Assembly (NCBI GenBank): GCA_937905835.1
Contig: CALCXK010000127.1
Coordinates: 36,893 to 100,892, forward strand
Reading direction: 5' to 3'
DNA from: an uncultured Ilumatobacter sp.
GTDB taxonomy: Bacteria > Actinomycetota > Acidimicrobiia > Acidimicrobiales > Ilumatobacteraceae
Length of the DNA: 64,000 nt
The notes below the pieces were generated by a model. It saw only the letters and a list, made by a program, of their open reading frames with translations, had not been told where the DNA came from and made no database searches. A program made the translations under genes and the position numbers. Below are positions 31,629-40,614 of this stretch, piece after piece (the first letter of the stretch is position 1; every line of letters starts with the position of its first letter).

Positions 31629-32009
31629 GTGACGACCGAGCGCGACCCTCTCGCAGGTGTTCATCCATTGGTACTCGCGGCCAAACCGCTCGTCGATGCG
31701 GTCGGAGCGACGTTCATCAATGTCGACCACGCCGAGCCGAGTGATGTTCCGCTGATTTGGGAAGGCGTGACCGTCGCCGCAGTGCGGCTGCCGCCGCTGC
31801 ACGGGGCGCTCGACCGGCTGATCGATGCCGTCGAGACCGAACTGGGCGACACGCTGCCGATGCTGTCTCGCGAAGGCAAGCAGCGGGCGATCCGGCTCCT
31901 CGACGAACGTGGCGCGTTCATTCTGCGGCGTGCTGTTGAAGATGTGGCCGACGCAATGGGTGTCAGTCGGATCACCGTCTACAACTACCTCAACGCGATC
32001 CACCGCTGA
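31629..32009 (+). CDS. YheO/DauR-type helix-turn-helix protein
   Basis: A protein of about 126 residues. The C-terminal half (SREGKQRAIRLLDERGAFILRRAVEDVADAMGVSRITVYNYL) matches the HTH_22 domain of YheO/DauR transcription regulators, with the recognition helix around VSRITVYNYL. The N-terminal half (about 10-60) is shorter than the PAS-like domain of full-length YheO proteins and could be a reduced sensor domain. The start is GTG at 31629, 7 nt after a TAGTCT -10 box (31616-31621). A HAD hydrolase follows 21 bp downstream. Targets unknown. Confidence 0.7.
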   Translation: MTTERDPLAGVHPLVLAAKPLVDAVGATFINVDHAEPSDVPLIWEGVTVAAVRLPPLHGALDRLIDAVETELGDTLPMLSREGKQRAIRLLDERGAFILRRAVEDVADAMGVSRITVYNYLNAIHR

Positions 32010-32030
32010 CTCCTGCCAGACTCGGAGTGC

Positions 32031-32729
32031 ATGACCCGACTCGACGATTTCGATCTGATCGCCTTCGACGCAGACGACACGCTCTGGCAGAGCGAAGATT
32101 CGTTCAACAGAGCTGAGCTGGCGTTTGTCGAGCTCGTCGGGCCGCACTGCTCGGTCGGCGTCGATGTGGGGGAGGCCTTGCGAGCGGTCGAGCGTGCCGA
32201 CCTGTCGGTGTCCGGTTACGGCGTGAAGGCGTTCACCATCTCGATGGTTCGGGCAGCGATCAGCGCATCGAACCGCACCGTGCCGGTCGAGGTCATCGAG
32301 CAACTCGTCGACATAGGCCAGCACATGCTGACCGAGCCGGTACATGTGCTCGATCACGTGCCCGAGGTGTTGGCGGCAGTGGGCGCCGAGAAACGTATCG
32401 TGATGATCACCAAAGGCGACCTGGTGCATCAGACACGCAAGGTCACCACATCAGGGCTCGCACACCACTTCTCTGACATCGAGATCTTGCTCGAAAAAGA
32501 CCCAACGACGTACGCCAAAATATTTCGCCGCCTGGGTGTCGAGACGGACCGAGTGCTGATGGTCGGAAACTCGGTGAAGAGCGACATCCTGCCCGTGTTG
32601 GCCATCGGCGGGCATGCAGTCCACATCCCGTATCACATGACCTGGGAGCTCGAACGCGTCGATGAGCACAACGAGGAGTTCGCCGAGCTCGCGAGCATCA
32701 GCGAACTGCCCGGCTGGCTGGGCGTCTAA
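32031..32729 (+). CDS. HAD-superfamily hydrolase
   Basis: This 232-residue phosphatase-type HAD protein shows motif I FDADDTLW (nucleophile and acid/base Asp), motif II MITKGD, the motif III lysine in LLEKDP, and motif IV GNSVKSDILPVLAIGG. The cap is a small helical C1 insert (about 20-90). Substrate unknown. Close relatives are annotated as YjjG/haloacid dehalogenase-like phosphatases. The stop overlaps the convergent coaA stop by 4 nt, so the two mRNAs share 3' ends. Confidence 0.85.
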   Translation: MTRLDDFDLIAFDADDTLWQSEDSFNRAELAFVELVGPHCSVGVDVGEALRAVERADLSVSGYGVKAFTISMVRAAISASNRTVPVEVIEQLVDIGQHMLTEPVHVLDHVPEVLAAVGAEKRIVMITKGDLVHQTRKVTTSGLAHHFSDIEILLEKDPTTYAKIFRRLGVETDRVLMVGNSVKSDILPVLAIGGHAVHIPYHMTWELERVDEHNEEFAELASISELPGWLGV

Positions 32730-33697
32730 AGCCGTCGGAGTTGCACGCCGTCGACTCGGTGGTCGGCGGCCTTGTGCAAGATCAGCGATGCTCGATGACG
32801 GGTTGGGGCGATGTTCTCGGCGAGGTTGCGGCCGTTGATCTCGCGCCAGATCCCACGGGCCGTCGCAACAGCGTCCTCATCGCTGAGTTCAGCGTAGAAC
32901 TTGAAGAAGCTGTCTGGGTTTTGAAAGACCGAGCCGCGCAGCGCGAGGAACCGATCGATGTACCACTTCTCGATGTCGGCTTCGTCAGCGTCGATGTAGA
33001 TCGAGAAGTCGAAGTAGTCCGATACGAACTCGCTGAATCCTTCTGCCGTCTGCAACACGTTGAGTCCTTCGAGGATGACGATGTCCGGCTGACGTGTGAC
33101 GACGCGCTCGTCGTCGACGATGTCGTAGACGACGTGGCTGTAGACCGGAGCTGTTACCTCAGCCCGGCCGCTCTTGATATCCCGAAGCACACGCAGCAAC
33201 TCCCGCGTGTCGTAGCTCTCCGGGAACCCTTTGCGATTCATGATGCCGCGTTCTTCGAGTACGGCATTCGGATGGAGAAAGCCATCGGTGGTGATGAGGT
33301 CGACCTGGGGGTGATTAGGCCACTGTGCCAACAGCGCTTGCAGGATGCGTGCGAATGTGCTCTTACCCACCGCGACACTGCCGGCGACACCGATGATGTA
33401 TGGCACCTTCGGTGCGACCGTGCCGAGGAACGTCGATGAGACTTTGTACAGATCCTGGATCGTGCTCACGTACAAGTTGAGGAGGCGGCTGAGCGGGAGA
33501 TAGATCGTTGCGACCTCCTCCAAGTCGATCTGGTCGTTGATGCCCTGGAGATCACTCAGTTCAAGTTCGCCGAGTGTCAGCGGTGTCGTTGCGCGAAGTT
33601 CCGCCCACGTGTCGCGCTCGAAGCTGAGATATCGATCGACTGCCGTGGAGGCGGCATCGAGCGTCAAAGAGATCGGTTGGGCCACCGGTTCGGTCAC
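32726..33697 (-). CDS. coaA: Type I pantothenate kinase
   Basis: This 323-residue enzyme starts CoA synthesis by phosphorylating pantothenate. The P-loop is GVAGSVAVGKST (103-114), followed by LITTDGFLHPN, MNRKGFPESYD, VILEGLNVLQ and the FYAELSDEDA region, all characteristic of bacterial type I PanK. A long open frame continues upstream to 34405 but overlaps the methyltransferase gene. The GTG at 33697 is chosen because a TAAGGT -10 box lies 7 nt upstream (33710-33705) and the length then fits the family. It is divergent from the methyltransferase, with 61 bp between start codons. Confidence 0.94.
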   Translation of the reverse strand: MTEPVAQPISLTLDAASTAVDRYLSFERDTWAELRATTPLTLGELELSDLQGINDQIDLEEVATIYLPLSRLLNLYVSTIQDLYKVSSTFLGTVAPKVPYIIGVAGSVAVGKSTFARILQALLAQWPNHPQVDLITTDGFLHPNAVLEERGIMNRKGFPESYDTRELLRVLRDIKSGRAEVTAPVYSHVVYDIVDDERVVTRQPDIVILEGLNVLQTAEGFSEFVSDYFDFSIYIDADEADIEKWYIDRFLALRGSVFQNPDSFFKFYAELSDEDAVATARGIWREINGRNLAENIAPTRHRASLILHKAADHRVDGVQLRRL

Positions 33698-33758
33698 GGG
33701 CGCGACCTTACGCAACTGCCGCCAGTGCTTCACAGACGCGGGCGCGTAGCCTGCGGGC

Positions 33759-35204
33759 GTGAGTGATTCGGCCGACCGCAAGCAGCGCGGTGCCTGGTAC
33801 ACGCCGGACGACCTCGTGGCGCGAGTTGTCGAGGCTGCAGTCACTCCTGAGTTCGTTGAGCGCTGCCTTTTGACGTCGAATGAGATCTGCATCGTTGACC
33901 CCGCGTGCGGCGACGGACGGTTTTTGATCGCGGCGGCGGAACGGATCGTGGCACTCGGTGGGCGGGCCCGGGCCATCGGCGTCGACATCGACCGACGTGC
34001 CGTGGACGCTGCCCGGCAAGCGGTTACCGAGGCCCCCGCGGTCGCCTCGTGCGACGTGGTGCACGCCGATGCCCTCTCGATGGACTGGACAAACATCGAC
34101 GAGCCCTCCGGGAGTGGATTCGATCTTGTGATCGGAAACCCGCCCTTCTTGTCGCAGATGGCAGCGGCCACAACTCGTGGAGGTTCGAGCAGCAGAGGCG
34201 GAGGCCCGTACGCCGACGCTGCTGTCGAATTTGTGGCACTTGCTGCTGAATTGGTGAGCGACTCCGGCCGAGTTGCATTCGTCCTGCCCCAGTCGGTGCT
34301 GTCGGCTCGCGACGCAGGGATGACGCGTTCGGCTATCGACGCTCGGGCTGACATCGCGTGGTCGTGGTGGACCGGTGATCGAGAGTTCGATGCGCACGTC
34401 CACACGTGCGCCCTGGTTTTTCAGTTCGGCACACGGTCAACACGGACGGGGGCGACGTGGGGGCACGTGATCACCGACCGGCAGGGTGTGCCCGATGTCC
34501 CGTTGGCATTCGAGCAGCAACACGCGGGCAGGCTCGGGGACCGTTGCTGGTTGAACGCCAACTTCCGCGATGAGTACTACGGGATGATCCCTGCAGTCGG
34601 TGATCACGACGCGGGCCCACAACTGATCACCAGTGGGCTGATCGATCCGGGGCAATCATGGTGGGGTCGCCGTCCGATCACCTTCGCCAAACAGCGCTTT
34701 GCTGCGCCGCGTCTCGATCTGGATGCGCTCGATCCGAAGATGCAGCGTTGGGCCAGTCGTCGGCTCGTTCCGAAGGTGTTGATTGCGAACCAAACGAAGA
34801 TCATCGAAGCTGTGGCTGATCCGGCCGGAGATGTCCTCCCGGGTGTTCCGGTTATTTCGGCCTATCCGACGGGCGGCGATCTGGTGTCAACCGCCTGGGA
34901 GACCGCTGCGGTGTTGACGTCGCCCGTCGCGTCGGCCTGGGCGTGGCATCGCAGTGCTGGCACGGGCCTGTCGGCCGATGCAATTCGGCTCGGCCCCGTG
35001 GTGCTCGCTGACGTGCCGTGGCCGGCTGGGAGCCTCGACAAAGCAGTGCAAGAACTTCGCCTTGGAAATGTCCGCAGCTGTGGACGCGAAGTGCACCGGG
35101 CATTTGGGATCAACGACGAGGCGCTGGTCGCTTGGTGGGAGGCCGCGCTCGTGACGATCGAGGCTCGCCAACCGCCGAACGTCACAGAGTCTCCGCGGCA
35201 GTAA
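33759..35204 (+). CDS. Orphan N6-adenine DNA methyltransferase
   Basis: This 481-residue protein has the type I/II gamma-class order: a GAWYTPDDLVARVV leader, motif I DPACGDGRF (47-55), VDIDRRAVDAA, and catalytic motif IV NPPF (127-130). Target recognition presumably lies in the C-terminal half (about 250-450), which has no motif that can be read by eye. No restriction endonuclease, specificity subunit or BREX/DISARM gene is adjacent, so it is an orphan here and may serve regulation or be a degenerate restriction partner. The GTG at 33759 follows TAGCCT (33747-33752) by 6 nt. A small cytochrome c gene follows after 29 bp. Confidence 0.82.
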   Translation: MSDSADRKQRGAWYTPDDLVARVVEAAVTPEFVERCLLTSNEICIVDPACGDGRFLIAAAERIVALGGRARAIGVDIDRRAVDAARQAVTEAPAVASCDVVHADALSMDWTNIDEPSGSGFDLVIGNPPFLSQMAAATTRGGSSSRGGGPYADAAVEFVALAAELVSDSGRVAFVLPQSVLSARDAGMTRSAIDARADIAWSWWTGDREFDAHVHTCALVFQFGTRSTRTGATWGHVITDRQGVPDVPLAFEQQHAGRLGDRCWLNANFRDEYYGMIPAVGDHDAGPQLITSGLIDPGQSWWGRRPITFAKQRFAAPRLDLDALDPKMQRWASRRLVPKVLIANQTKIIEAVADPAGDVLPGVPVISAYPTGGDLVSTAWETAAVLTSPVASAWAWHRSAGTGLSADAIRLGPVVLADVPWPAGSLDKAVQELRLGNVRSCGREVHRAFGINDEALVAWWEAALVTIEARQPPNVTESPRQ

Positions 35205-35233
35205 CCAGCCGGCGGGCTGCGAAACTCGTGGCG

Positions 35234-35671
35234 ATGACAAGCGGGCAGTTGACCTCACAGCGCCGAACCGGACGAGGTCGCCAAGGGTGCGCCAGCGGTG
35301 CCCTGATCGTCGGGCTGGCCCTGTTCGCCGGAGCATGCGGCGGAGGGAGCGATGCCGGACCAACCTTGAGTGCGGCCGGTGAGAGCGGCAAGCGAATTGC
35401 GCTGTCCAGCGGCTGTGCTGGCTGCCACGGAACCAATGGCAAAGGCGGCGTTGGCCCCACGTGGGTCGGGCTGGCCGGATCGGAGCGAGAACTCCAAGAT
35501 GGCTCGACAGTGATCGCCGACGACGGGTACCTCGTACGAGCGATCGCCGAACCCGGCGCCGACCTGCTTGCTGACTACCAGCTGCAGATGCCACAGAACC
35601 GGTTGAGCGACGACGACATCGCCGACGTGATTGCCTTCATCAAAGATCTCAGCCCGCCCGCAGGCGGCTGA
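35234..35671 (+). CDS. Lipoprotein c-type cytochrome
   Basis: This 145-residue exported heme protein has a lipobox FAGACGGG (Cys35), a single heme-binding motif CAGCH (C61, C64, H65), GTNGKGGVGPTWVGL after it, and a distal ligand candidate M119 in YQLQMPQNRLSDDDI. The fold resembles cytochrome-c domains attached to cytochrome oxidase subunit II. It probably shuttles electrons at the outer face of the membrane. No oxidase or cytochrome maturation genes are adjacent. ATG 35234 is used; GTG 35228 is possible. Confidence 0.88.
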   Translation: MTSGQLTSQRRTGRGRQGCASGALIVGLALFAGACGGGSDAGPTLSAAGESGKRIALSSGCAGCHGTNGKGGVGPTWVGLAGSERELQDGSTVIADDGYLVRAIAEPGADLLADYQLQMPQNRLSDDDIADVIAFIKDLSPPAGG

Positions 35672-35675
35672 TCGA

Positions 35676-36662
35676 TCAGCGCTTCCAGGGAGCGGTCGGG
35701 CTGGCAGTGCCAGGCCCACCGGTGAGCACTTGCGGACCCTCGTCGGTGACGAGGATCGTGTGCTCGAACTGGGCGGTGCGCTTGCCGTCTGAGGTGACAG
35801 CTGTCCAGTCGTCGTCCCAGATTTTGTAGTTGATCGTGCCGAGCGTGATCATCGGTTCGATCGTGAAGGTCATGCCGGCACGCATGATCGTGCTCGACCG
35901 GGAGTCGTAGTAGTGCAACACCTGAATGTCGGTGTGGAACTGCTCGCCGATGCCGTGCCCCACGAATGCCCGGACGACGCCGTACTTGTATGGCTTCACG
36001 GTGTCTTCGATGGCGCGACCGATGTCGCTGAGCGGGCGGCCGACTTTGACAGCTTCGATGCCACGCCACATCGACTCCTCGGTGACGTTGACGAGCTGCC
36101 GGCTTTCCGGGTCGACATCGCCGACGAAGAAGGTGGCGTTGGTGTCGCCATGGACGCCGCCGAGCCAGCCGGTGACGTCAATGTTGCAGATGTCGCCTTC
36201 TTGCAGCTCACGCGAGTCAGGGATGCCATGGCAGATTACTTCGTTGATCGACGTGCAGCAGGCCTTGGGATAGCCGTGGTAGTTGATCGTGCTCGGGTAG
36301 GCGCCGCCGTCGATGAACGCCTGGTGCACGGCGATATCGATTGCTTCGGTGGTGACACCGGGCTTGACCATGTCGCCAGCCATCTTTAAGACCTCACCGG
36401 CGAGCTTGCCCGAGATGCGCATCCGCTCGATGATGTCGGGCGACTTGACCCGACCTTCGTCCCAGGCCTCGTACTCGCCGGTATCGGCATAGGGCGGGCG
36501 GGCGATGTTGGCGGGGACGTCACGCATCGGCGTCACCAGGCCTTGTAGGATTCGGCCTTCAGACTTCTTGTGACAGCGCTTGTATTTGCGGCCGCTTCCA
36601 CACCAGCACGACTCGTTGGCCTGCGGCAAGGTGGACGGAGCGGTTCCGAGCGTCGACGTCAT
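35676..36662 (-). CDS. map: Methionine aminopeptidase with SEC-C zinc motif
   Basis: This 328-residue enzyme removes the initiator methionine. The N-terminus carries a SEC-C-type zinc knuckle (CWCGSGRKYKRCH, 19-31), followed by a linker and the pita-bread catalytic domain with YHGYPKACCTSINEVICHG, the dimetal aspartates in NIDVTGWLGGVHGDTNATF, the VGHGIGEQFHT histidine, and glutamates in TIEPMI and FEHTILV. This matches actinobacterial MetAP forms that use an N-terminal extension to contact the ribosome. The stop lies 5 bp from the convergent cytochrome stop. Confidence 0.95.
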   Translation of the reverse strand: MTSTLGTAPSTLPQANESCWCGSGRKYKRCHKKSEGRILQGLVTPMRDVPANIARPPYADTGEYEAWDEGRVKSPDIIERMRISGKLAGEVLKMAGDMVKPGVTTEAIDIAVHQAFIDGGAYPSTINYHGYPKACCTSINEVICHGIPDSRELQEGDICNIDVTGWLGGVHGDTNATFFVGDVDPESRQLVNVTEESMWRGIEAVKVGRPLSDIGRAIEDTVKPYKYGVVRAFVGHGIGEQFHTDIQVLHYYDSRSSTIMRAGMTFTIEPMITLGTINYKIWDDDWTAVTSDGKRTAQFEHTILVTDEGPQVLTGGPGTASPTAPWKR

Positions 36663-36806
36663 CTCTTCAGGATACGGCCAAGCTGCGAACGCGCACTGAG
36701 GTCTACTCAGTCACAGTCAGCGTTCACTCCCCATCAGCCACCGAAACTGAGACCGCTACGCATCATCTGTGCCGCGCGATGGTCTCCATTTCGGGGGACG
36801 GGGGTG

Positions 36807-38024
36807 TCAGTGGCGGCCGAAGGGGTTGATTGAGCGGCTGGTAAAGGCGTTGAGCACGCGGATCACTTCGTGGGCGCCCCAGCGTTGTCCGCGCTGTGCT
36901 GTTGGGTCGAGTGCTTGCAAGACGCCGAGATCAGCGAGCTGGCGAATTGCCCCACCGACTGACGACGGACTGGCGTCGAGTTCGTCACTGAGCGACTTGA
37001 CGTCGACGATCGGGTGGGCGAGCAGCGTGTCGATGATCGGGTGAATCACCGAGTCAGCACGCACGCTGTCAGCAACGGTGCGCCAGCCATTGACGATCAC
37101 CTCGACGTCATCGAACAGCATGCTCGCGCTCCGGAGCGCAGCAAACGTGGCATCGGCGCCGAGCTCGACGATCGGGACAAAGTCGCCGGATCGATACTCG
37201 GTGAGCGCCTCGATGTACCGGTGCTTCTGCGAGACGATGCCCGCCGAGATTGGCAGGGTCGCAGCTTTGGTCAGCCCGTCGCGGCGCAGTAACGCGTGGA
37301 TCAGCGCTCGACCGACGCGACCGTTGCCATCGGGGAACGGGTGGATTGTCTCGAAGTGGGCGTGCATCAGCATTGCCTGGATGAACACCGGGATGTCCGT
37401 GCGGTTCATGAACTCGCACAGATCTTCGATGGCGTCGGGAATGCGATCGGCAGCCGGAGGCACGAACGTTGCACCCGGCGGCCCGGCCGAGTAGCTGCCG
37501 ATCCACACCGGGTCGGTGCGCCACTTTCCGGCGAGCACCGGATGCGTGTCTCTCAGGAGCGCTCTGTGGACATCGAGAATAGTGTCGGGAGTGATGTCGT
37601 CGGACAGTTCGATGGCTGCTGCAGTTGCTTCGACGTTGCCGATGACGTCGGCGACCGAGCGACCCATCTCGTCGCCGATCTCGGCCATGAGGAGGTCAGG
37701 AATCGATGCAGCAACGTTCTCGATGCGTGACGACGCTGATGCTTCGATCCGGACGAGGAGGCGTTCGAGCGGGGCCAGGGTGTCACCGACGCGAACGTCG
37801 AACTGAGCAATTGCCGCTCGGACATCTTCAGAGATGAGCGCGCAGTCCGACGGAATCAACATGCTGACGTCGGCGATCGGATCGAGGATGGCCGACTGAT
37901 AGCTACGATCCCGAGAGGATCGTCTGGCGTCGCCGCCTTCAGAGATCAGCCAGGTGAGCTTTTCGAATCGCACCGGCGGCCAGAGCATGAGCCCACGGTT
38001 GTCTGTTGTGAACTCCGCTGCCAT
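36807..38024 (-). CDS. Fic-domain protein with N-terminal inhibitory helix and winged helix
   Basis: This 405-residue protein has a Fic_N-type region, a FIC core with HPFPDGNGRVGR (228-239), the full catalytic HPFx(D/E)GNGRxxR signature for AMP transfer, and a C-terminal winged-helix segment (about 330-385: VDVKSLSDELDASPSSVGGAIRQL). An inhibitory motif [ST]xxxE[GN] is present upstream as S98-SRI-E102-N103, which marks a self-inhibited class II Fic protein. The target is unknown. The C-terminal HTH suggests it may regulate its own expression. Toxin-antitoxin pairing with a separate small antitoxin is not seen. Confidence 0.88.
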   Translation of the reverse strand: MAAEFTTDNRGLMLWPPVRFEKLTWLISEGGDARRSSRDRSYQSAILDPIADVSMLIPSDCALISEDVRAAIAQFDVRVGDTLAPLERLLVRIEASASSRIENVAASIPDLLMAEIGDEMGRSVADVIGNVEATAAAIELSDDITPDTILDVHRALLRDTHPVLAGKWRTDPVWIGSYSAGPPGATFVPPAADRIPDAIEDLCEFMNRTDIPVFIQAMLMHAHFETIHPFPDGNGRVGRALIHALLRRDGLTKAATLPISAGIVSQKHRYIEALTEYRSGDFVPIVELGADATFAALRSASMLFDDVEVIVNGWRTVADSVRADSVIHPIIDTLLAHPIVDVKSLSDELDASPSSVGGAIRQLADLGVLQALDPTAQRGQRWGAHEVIRVLNAFTSRSINPFGRH

Positions 38025-38169
38025 TGGTCAGAGTATGACCGATGAGGAGCCGTTGAGCGTGAGCTCGGGACCTGAAATAACGCCGAGCGTGATGGCCGAG
38101 GTGAGCGCAAGAGTGTCCCACGGCGATTCGTAGATCCAACGCTCACTGTGGACGCGCCGTGTCACCGTT

Positions 38170-38730
38170 TCAGATCTTGTTCAGACGGCTGGAGCTTTCG
38201 CGGGCGCGTTTCACCGATGTGGCGAGGCGCCATGACAACACGGCGACGACAAAGCCGCCGACTCCGGTGAACACCCACACCCACGGGAAGCGGCTGTCAT
38301 CATCGATGATCTCGAGCTGCGGCGGGGGAGCGGTGGGGTCGTAGGTGAAAAGGTACGCAGCTCTGATGCGGTCGTCGTCGTCGACGTCGGTGCTGATGTG
38401 TCGCACCACGTACTGGCCAGCCACCGACAACGGTGCGTCGAGTGACACGATCACCTTCAAGTTGCCGTCCTGAGTGAACGTGGTGCCGACGATCTTGCCG
38501 TTCGGATCGGTGACCGATCCGTCAGGGTCAGTAATCGTGCTGGCATATCGCAACTGGATCGTGGTGATCTCGCCGCCAACGATTGCACCCGGTCCAGGGC
38601 TGGCTGCGCCGAGCCCGGAATGAGCAAATACAACCGAGCCGAACAGCAGCGTGACGGCTGTTGCCAGTGCAGCGATCAGCCCGACGGACCTCCAGCCTTC
38701 CCGTGGTCGGTTGGCGCTCCGACCACTCAC
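38170..38730 (-). CDS. CopC-domain copper-binding membrane-anchored protein
   Basis: This 186-residue exported protein has a signal peptide ending VVFA, with H37 likely the first mature residue. In CopC proteins that N-terminal His is a Cu(II) ligand. The beta-barrel domain (HSGLGAASPGPGAIVGG, ITTIQLRYAS, VVRHISTDVDDDDRI) matches CopC, and a C-terminal helix (about 153-172: WVWVFTGVGGFVVAVLSW) anchors it with a short basic cytoplasmic tail. No CopD partner is adjacent. It precedes a stretch of replication genes with no functional link. Confidence 0.8.
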   Translation of the reverse strand: MSGRSANRPREGWRSVGLIAALATAVTLLFGSVVFAHSGLGAASPGPGAIVGGEITTIQLRYASTITDPDGSVTDPNGKIVGTTFTQDGNLKVIVSLDAPLSVAGQYVVRHISTDVDDDDRIRAAYLFTYDPTAPPPQLEIIDDDSRFPWVWVFTGVGGFVVAVLSWRLATSVKRARESSSRLNKI

Positions 38731-38758
38731 GGAACTACGTGAACGGCAGCGACAAAGG

Positions 38759-39970
38759 TCATGCAGCGACCCCGTCGATCAAGGGGAGCGACCAGAGCAG
38801 TGACTCGAGCAGCAGCCGCTCGTTCGGATTGCGCTCCATTGCCTGCAAGGCTGCGTGGATCTGGCGTACGGCGTTCGCGCATCCTTCGATGTCGAACGGG
38901 CCGCTGCCGGGCTTCGTCGAGGCCAGCGCCTGATCACGGTAGACCGATGCAAGCGTCGCCAGACCTGAGCGAAGCTCGTCGGTGCGGTGACGTCGGAGCT
39001 CACGTTTGTGGCGATCTTCGAGCAGCTTCTTGCCGCTGCCCCGCTCGCCGTGTTCCTTGATGCGGGCATCGAGCTCAATGATCTCAACTTCGTGTTTCGC
39101 TGCGAGCGGTGCTGCTGCCGCATCGATCAAGGTCAGCAGTTCGCCGGCGAGACGCATTGCAACGGCACCCGTACCATCGAGTTGCCCGGGGGCCCCGAGG
39201 AATGCCTTGCGACGTTCGGCGAGCGCCGGGTCGGTGGCGAGCACGCGAGCGCGATCGAGGTTGCCGAGCGCAGCCTTCGACGCGACCATCGCGCTGGCCG
39301 GGTTGATGCCTTCGGTGAGGAGCCGGGCGGCGATGACGTCGGCACTGATCGTGCGGAAGTGGATGCGTACACAGCGTGACGAGATGGTGATCAGGTCGTG
39401 CGGCACGAAGTCGCAGAGGATGACGAACGTCGTCGAGTCCGGCGGCTCTTCGATCGTCTTCAGCATCAACGCCGCACCGTTGGGCGACAGGAGATGGAAC
39501 TCGTCGAGGATGAGCACCTTGCGGGCGCCCTCGGTCGGTGCGAGTGAGCTGACGCGCACGACCTCTTTGGCCTGGTCGGCAGAAATGGAGGCGCCGACGC
39601 GCTGCACTTCGCGTACGTCCGGATGCTCGCCCGCGAGGATCAGCCGGGCATCGCGCTGCTCGCGATCTTCGCCACCAGACATCAGGCTGGCTGCAAATGC
39701 GCGAGCAGCTTCGAGTTTGGTTGAACCGGCTGGCCCGACGAACAGGTAAGCGTGGACTGGCCCTCGGGCCACTGCGCCGCGAAGGCTTTCGACAGCAGGC
39801 TTCTGCCCGACGACGTCGTCCCACACCGAACCGGGTTCGCCGAGTTCCGGCTTGGCAGAGGTGGGCACGTCAGAAGTTGTCGGCGTTGCGGCGGCCTGCT
39901 CGTCGGCGAGCATTGCTGCTTCGAGCTGCTCCTCGGTCATGTCGTCGTCGCTCGGGTTGGAGTCGCTCAC
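38759..39970 (-). CDS. holB: DNA polymerase III delta-prime subunit
   Basis: This AAA+ clamp-loader subunit of about 403 residues has an acidic N-terminal tail (about 1-45), WDDVVGQKPAVESLRGA, a P-loop-like VGPAGSTKLEAARAFA that lacks the GKT/GKS lysine-threonine (typical of non-ATP-binding delta-prime), VLILDEFHLLSPNGAALMLKTIEEPP and the sensor-like TISSRC. It works with gamma/tau and delta to load the sliding clamp. The GTG start (39970-39968) overlaps the tmk stop by 4 nt (GTGA), giving a tmk-holB coupling that is common in bacteria. Confidence 0.9.
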   Translation of the reverse strand: MSDSNPSDDDMTEEQLEAAMLADEQAAATPTTSDVPTSAKPELGEPGSVWDDVVGQKPAVESLRGAVARGPVHAYLFVGPAGSTKLEAARAFAASLMSGGEDREQRDARLILAGEHPDVREVQRVGASISADQAKEVVRVSSLAPTEGARKVLILDEFHLLSPNGAALMLKTIEEPPDSTTFVILCDFVPHDLITISSRCVRIHFRTISADVIAARLLTEGINPASAMVASKAALGNLDRARVLATDPALAERRKAFLGAPGQLDGTGAVAMRLAGELLTLIDAAAAPLAAKHEVEIIELDARIKEHGERGSGKKLLEDRHKRELRRHRTDELRSGLATLASVYRDQALASTKPGSGPFDIEGCANAVRQIHAALQAMERNPNERLLLESLLWSLPLIDGVAA

Positions 39971-40575
39971 AGCACACCGCGTTCGATCAGGGCGGCAACG
40001 ATCGTTGCTTCGACCTCGTCGATCGAACCGCGACCGTTGACCGTGATCCATCGGTCGGTATTGGCGGATGCCATGGCCCGGAACCCATCGATGACGCGCT
40101 GATGAAAGGCGTCGCCTGCCGCTTCGAACCGGTCGAGGTCACGCTCTTGGAGCCGCTCCGCAATAAGCGCGTCCGGGGTGTCGAGGAAGATCACGGTGTC
40201 GGGCCGGCGGGCAGTGATCGCCCAGTCGTTGATACTGGTCAGCTCTTCGACGTCGAGCTCACGGCCGTAGCCTTGGTAGGCAAGCGTCGAGTACAGCGAC
40301 CGGTCACTGACCACGTTGCGGCCACCGTCGAGCGCAGGGCCAACGACCTCGGCGAGATGCTGAGCACGATCAGCCGCTGTCATCAGCGCCTCGGCCCGCG
40401 GTGTCAGGTTCGTGATCGAGTTGTCGTGCAACATCTCGCGGAGCCGTGCCCCGACAGCGGTGCCGCCTGTTTCGCGAGTGAGCACGGCATCCATCCGAGC
40501 AGCGAGTAGCGCCGCCTGCGTGGACTTGCCGCAGGCTTCAGCACCTTCGAAGGCGATGTAGTTCGGCGACGTCAC
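39967..40575 (-). CDS. tmk: Thymidylate kinase
   Basis: This 202-residue enzyme phosphorylates dTMP to dTDP. The P-loop is FEGAEACGKSTQA, followed by RETGGTAVGARLRE, DRSLYSTLAYQGYGR (DRY-like motif) and a LID region rich in Arg/Glu (AERLQERDLDRFE). GTG 40575 is chosen: a TAGCCT -10 box (40588-40583) lies 7 nt upstream on the minus strand, and the protein then starts TSPNYIAFEG. ATG 40599 in frame would add 8 residues but overlaps this promoter. It is coupled to holB. topA ends 40 bp upstream. Confidence 0.93.
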   Translation of the reverse strand: MTSPNYIAFEGAEACGKSTQAALLAARMDAVLTRETGGTAVGARLREMLHDNSITNLTPRAEALMTAADRAQHLAEVVGPALDGGRNVVSDRSLYSTLAYQGYGRELDVEELTSINDWAITARRPDTVIFLDTPDALIAERLQERDLDRFEAAGDAFHQRVIDGFRAMASANTDRWITVNGRGSIDEVEATIVAALIERGVL

Positions 40576-40614
40576 GCAGTGGAGGCTAGAGGACGACACG
40601 TCGTCCTCTGACAG

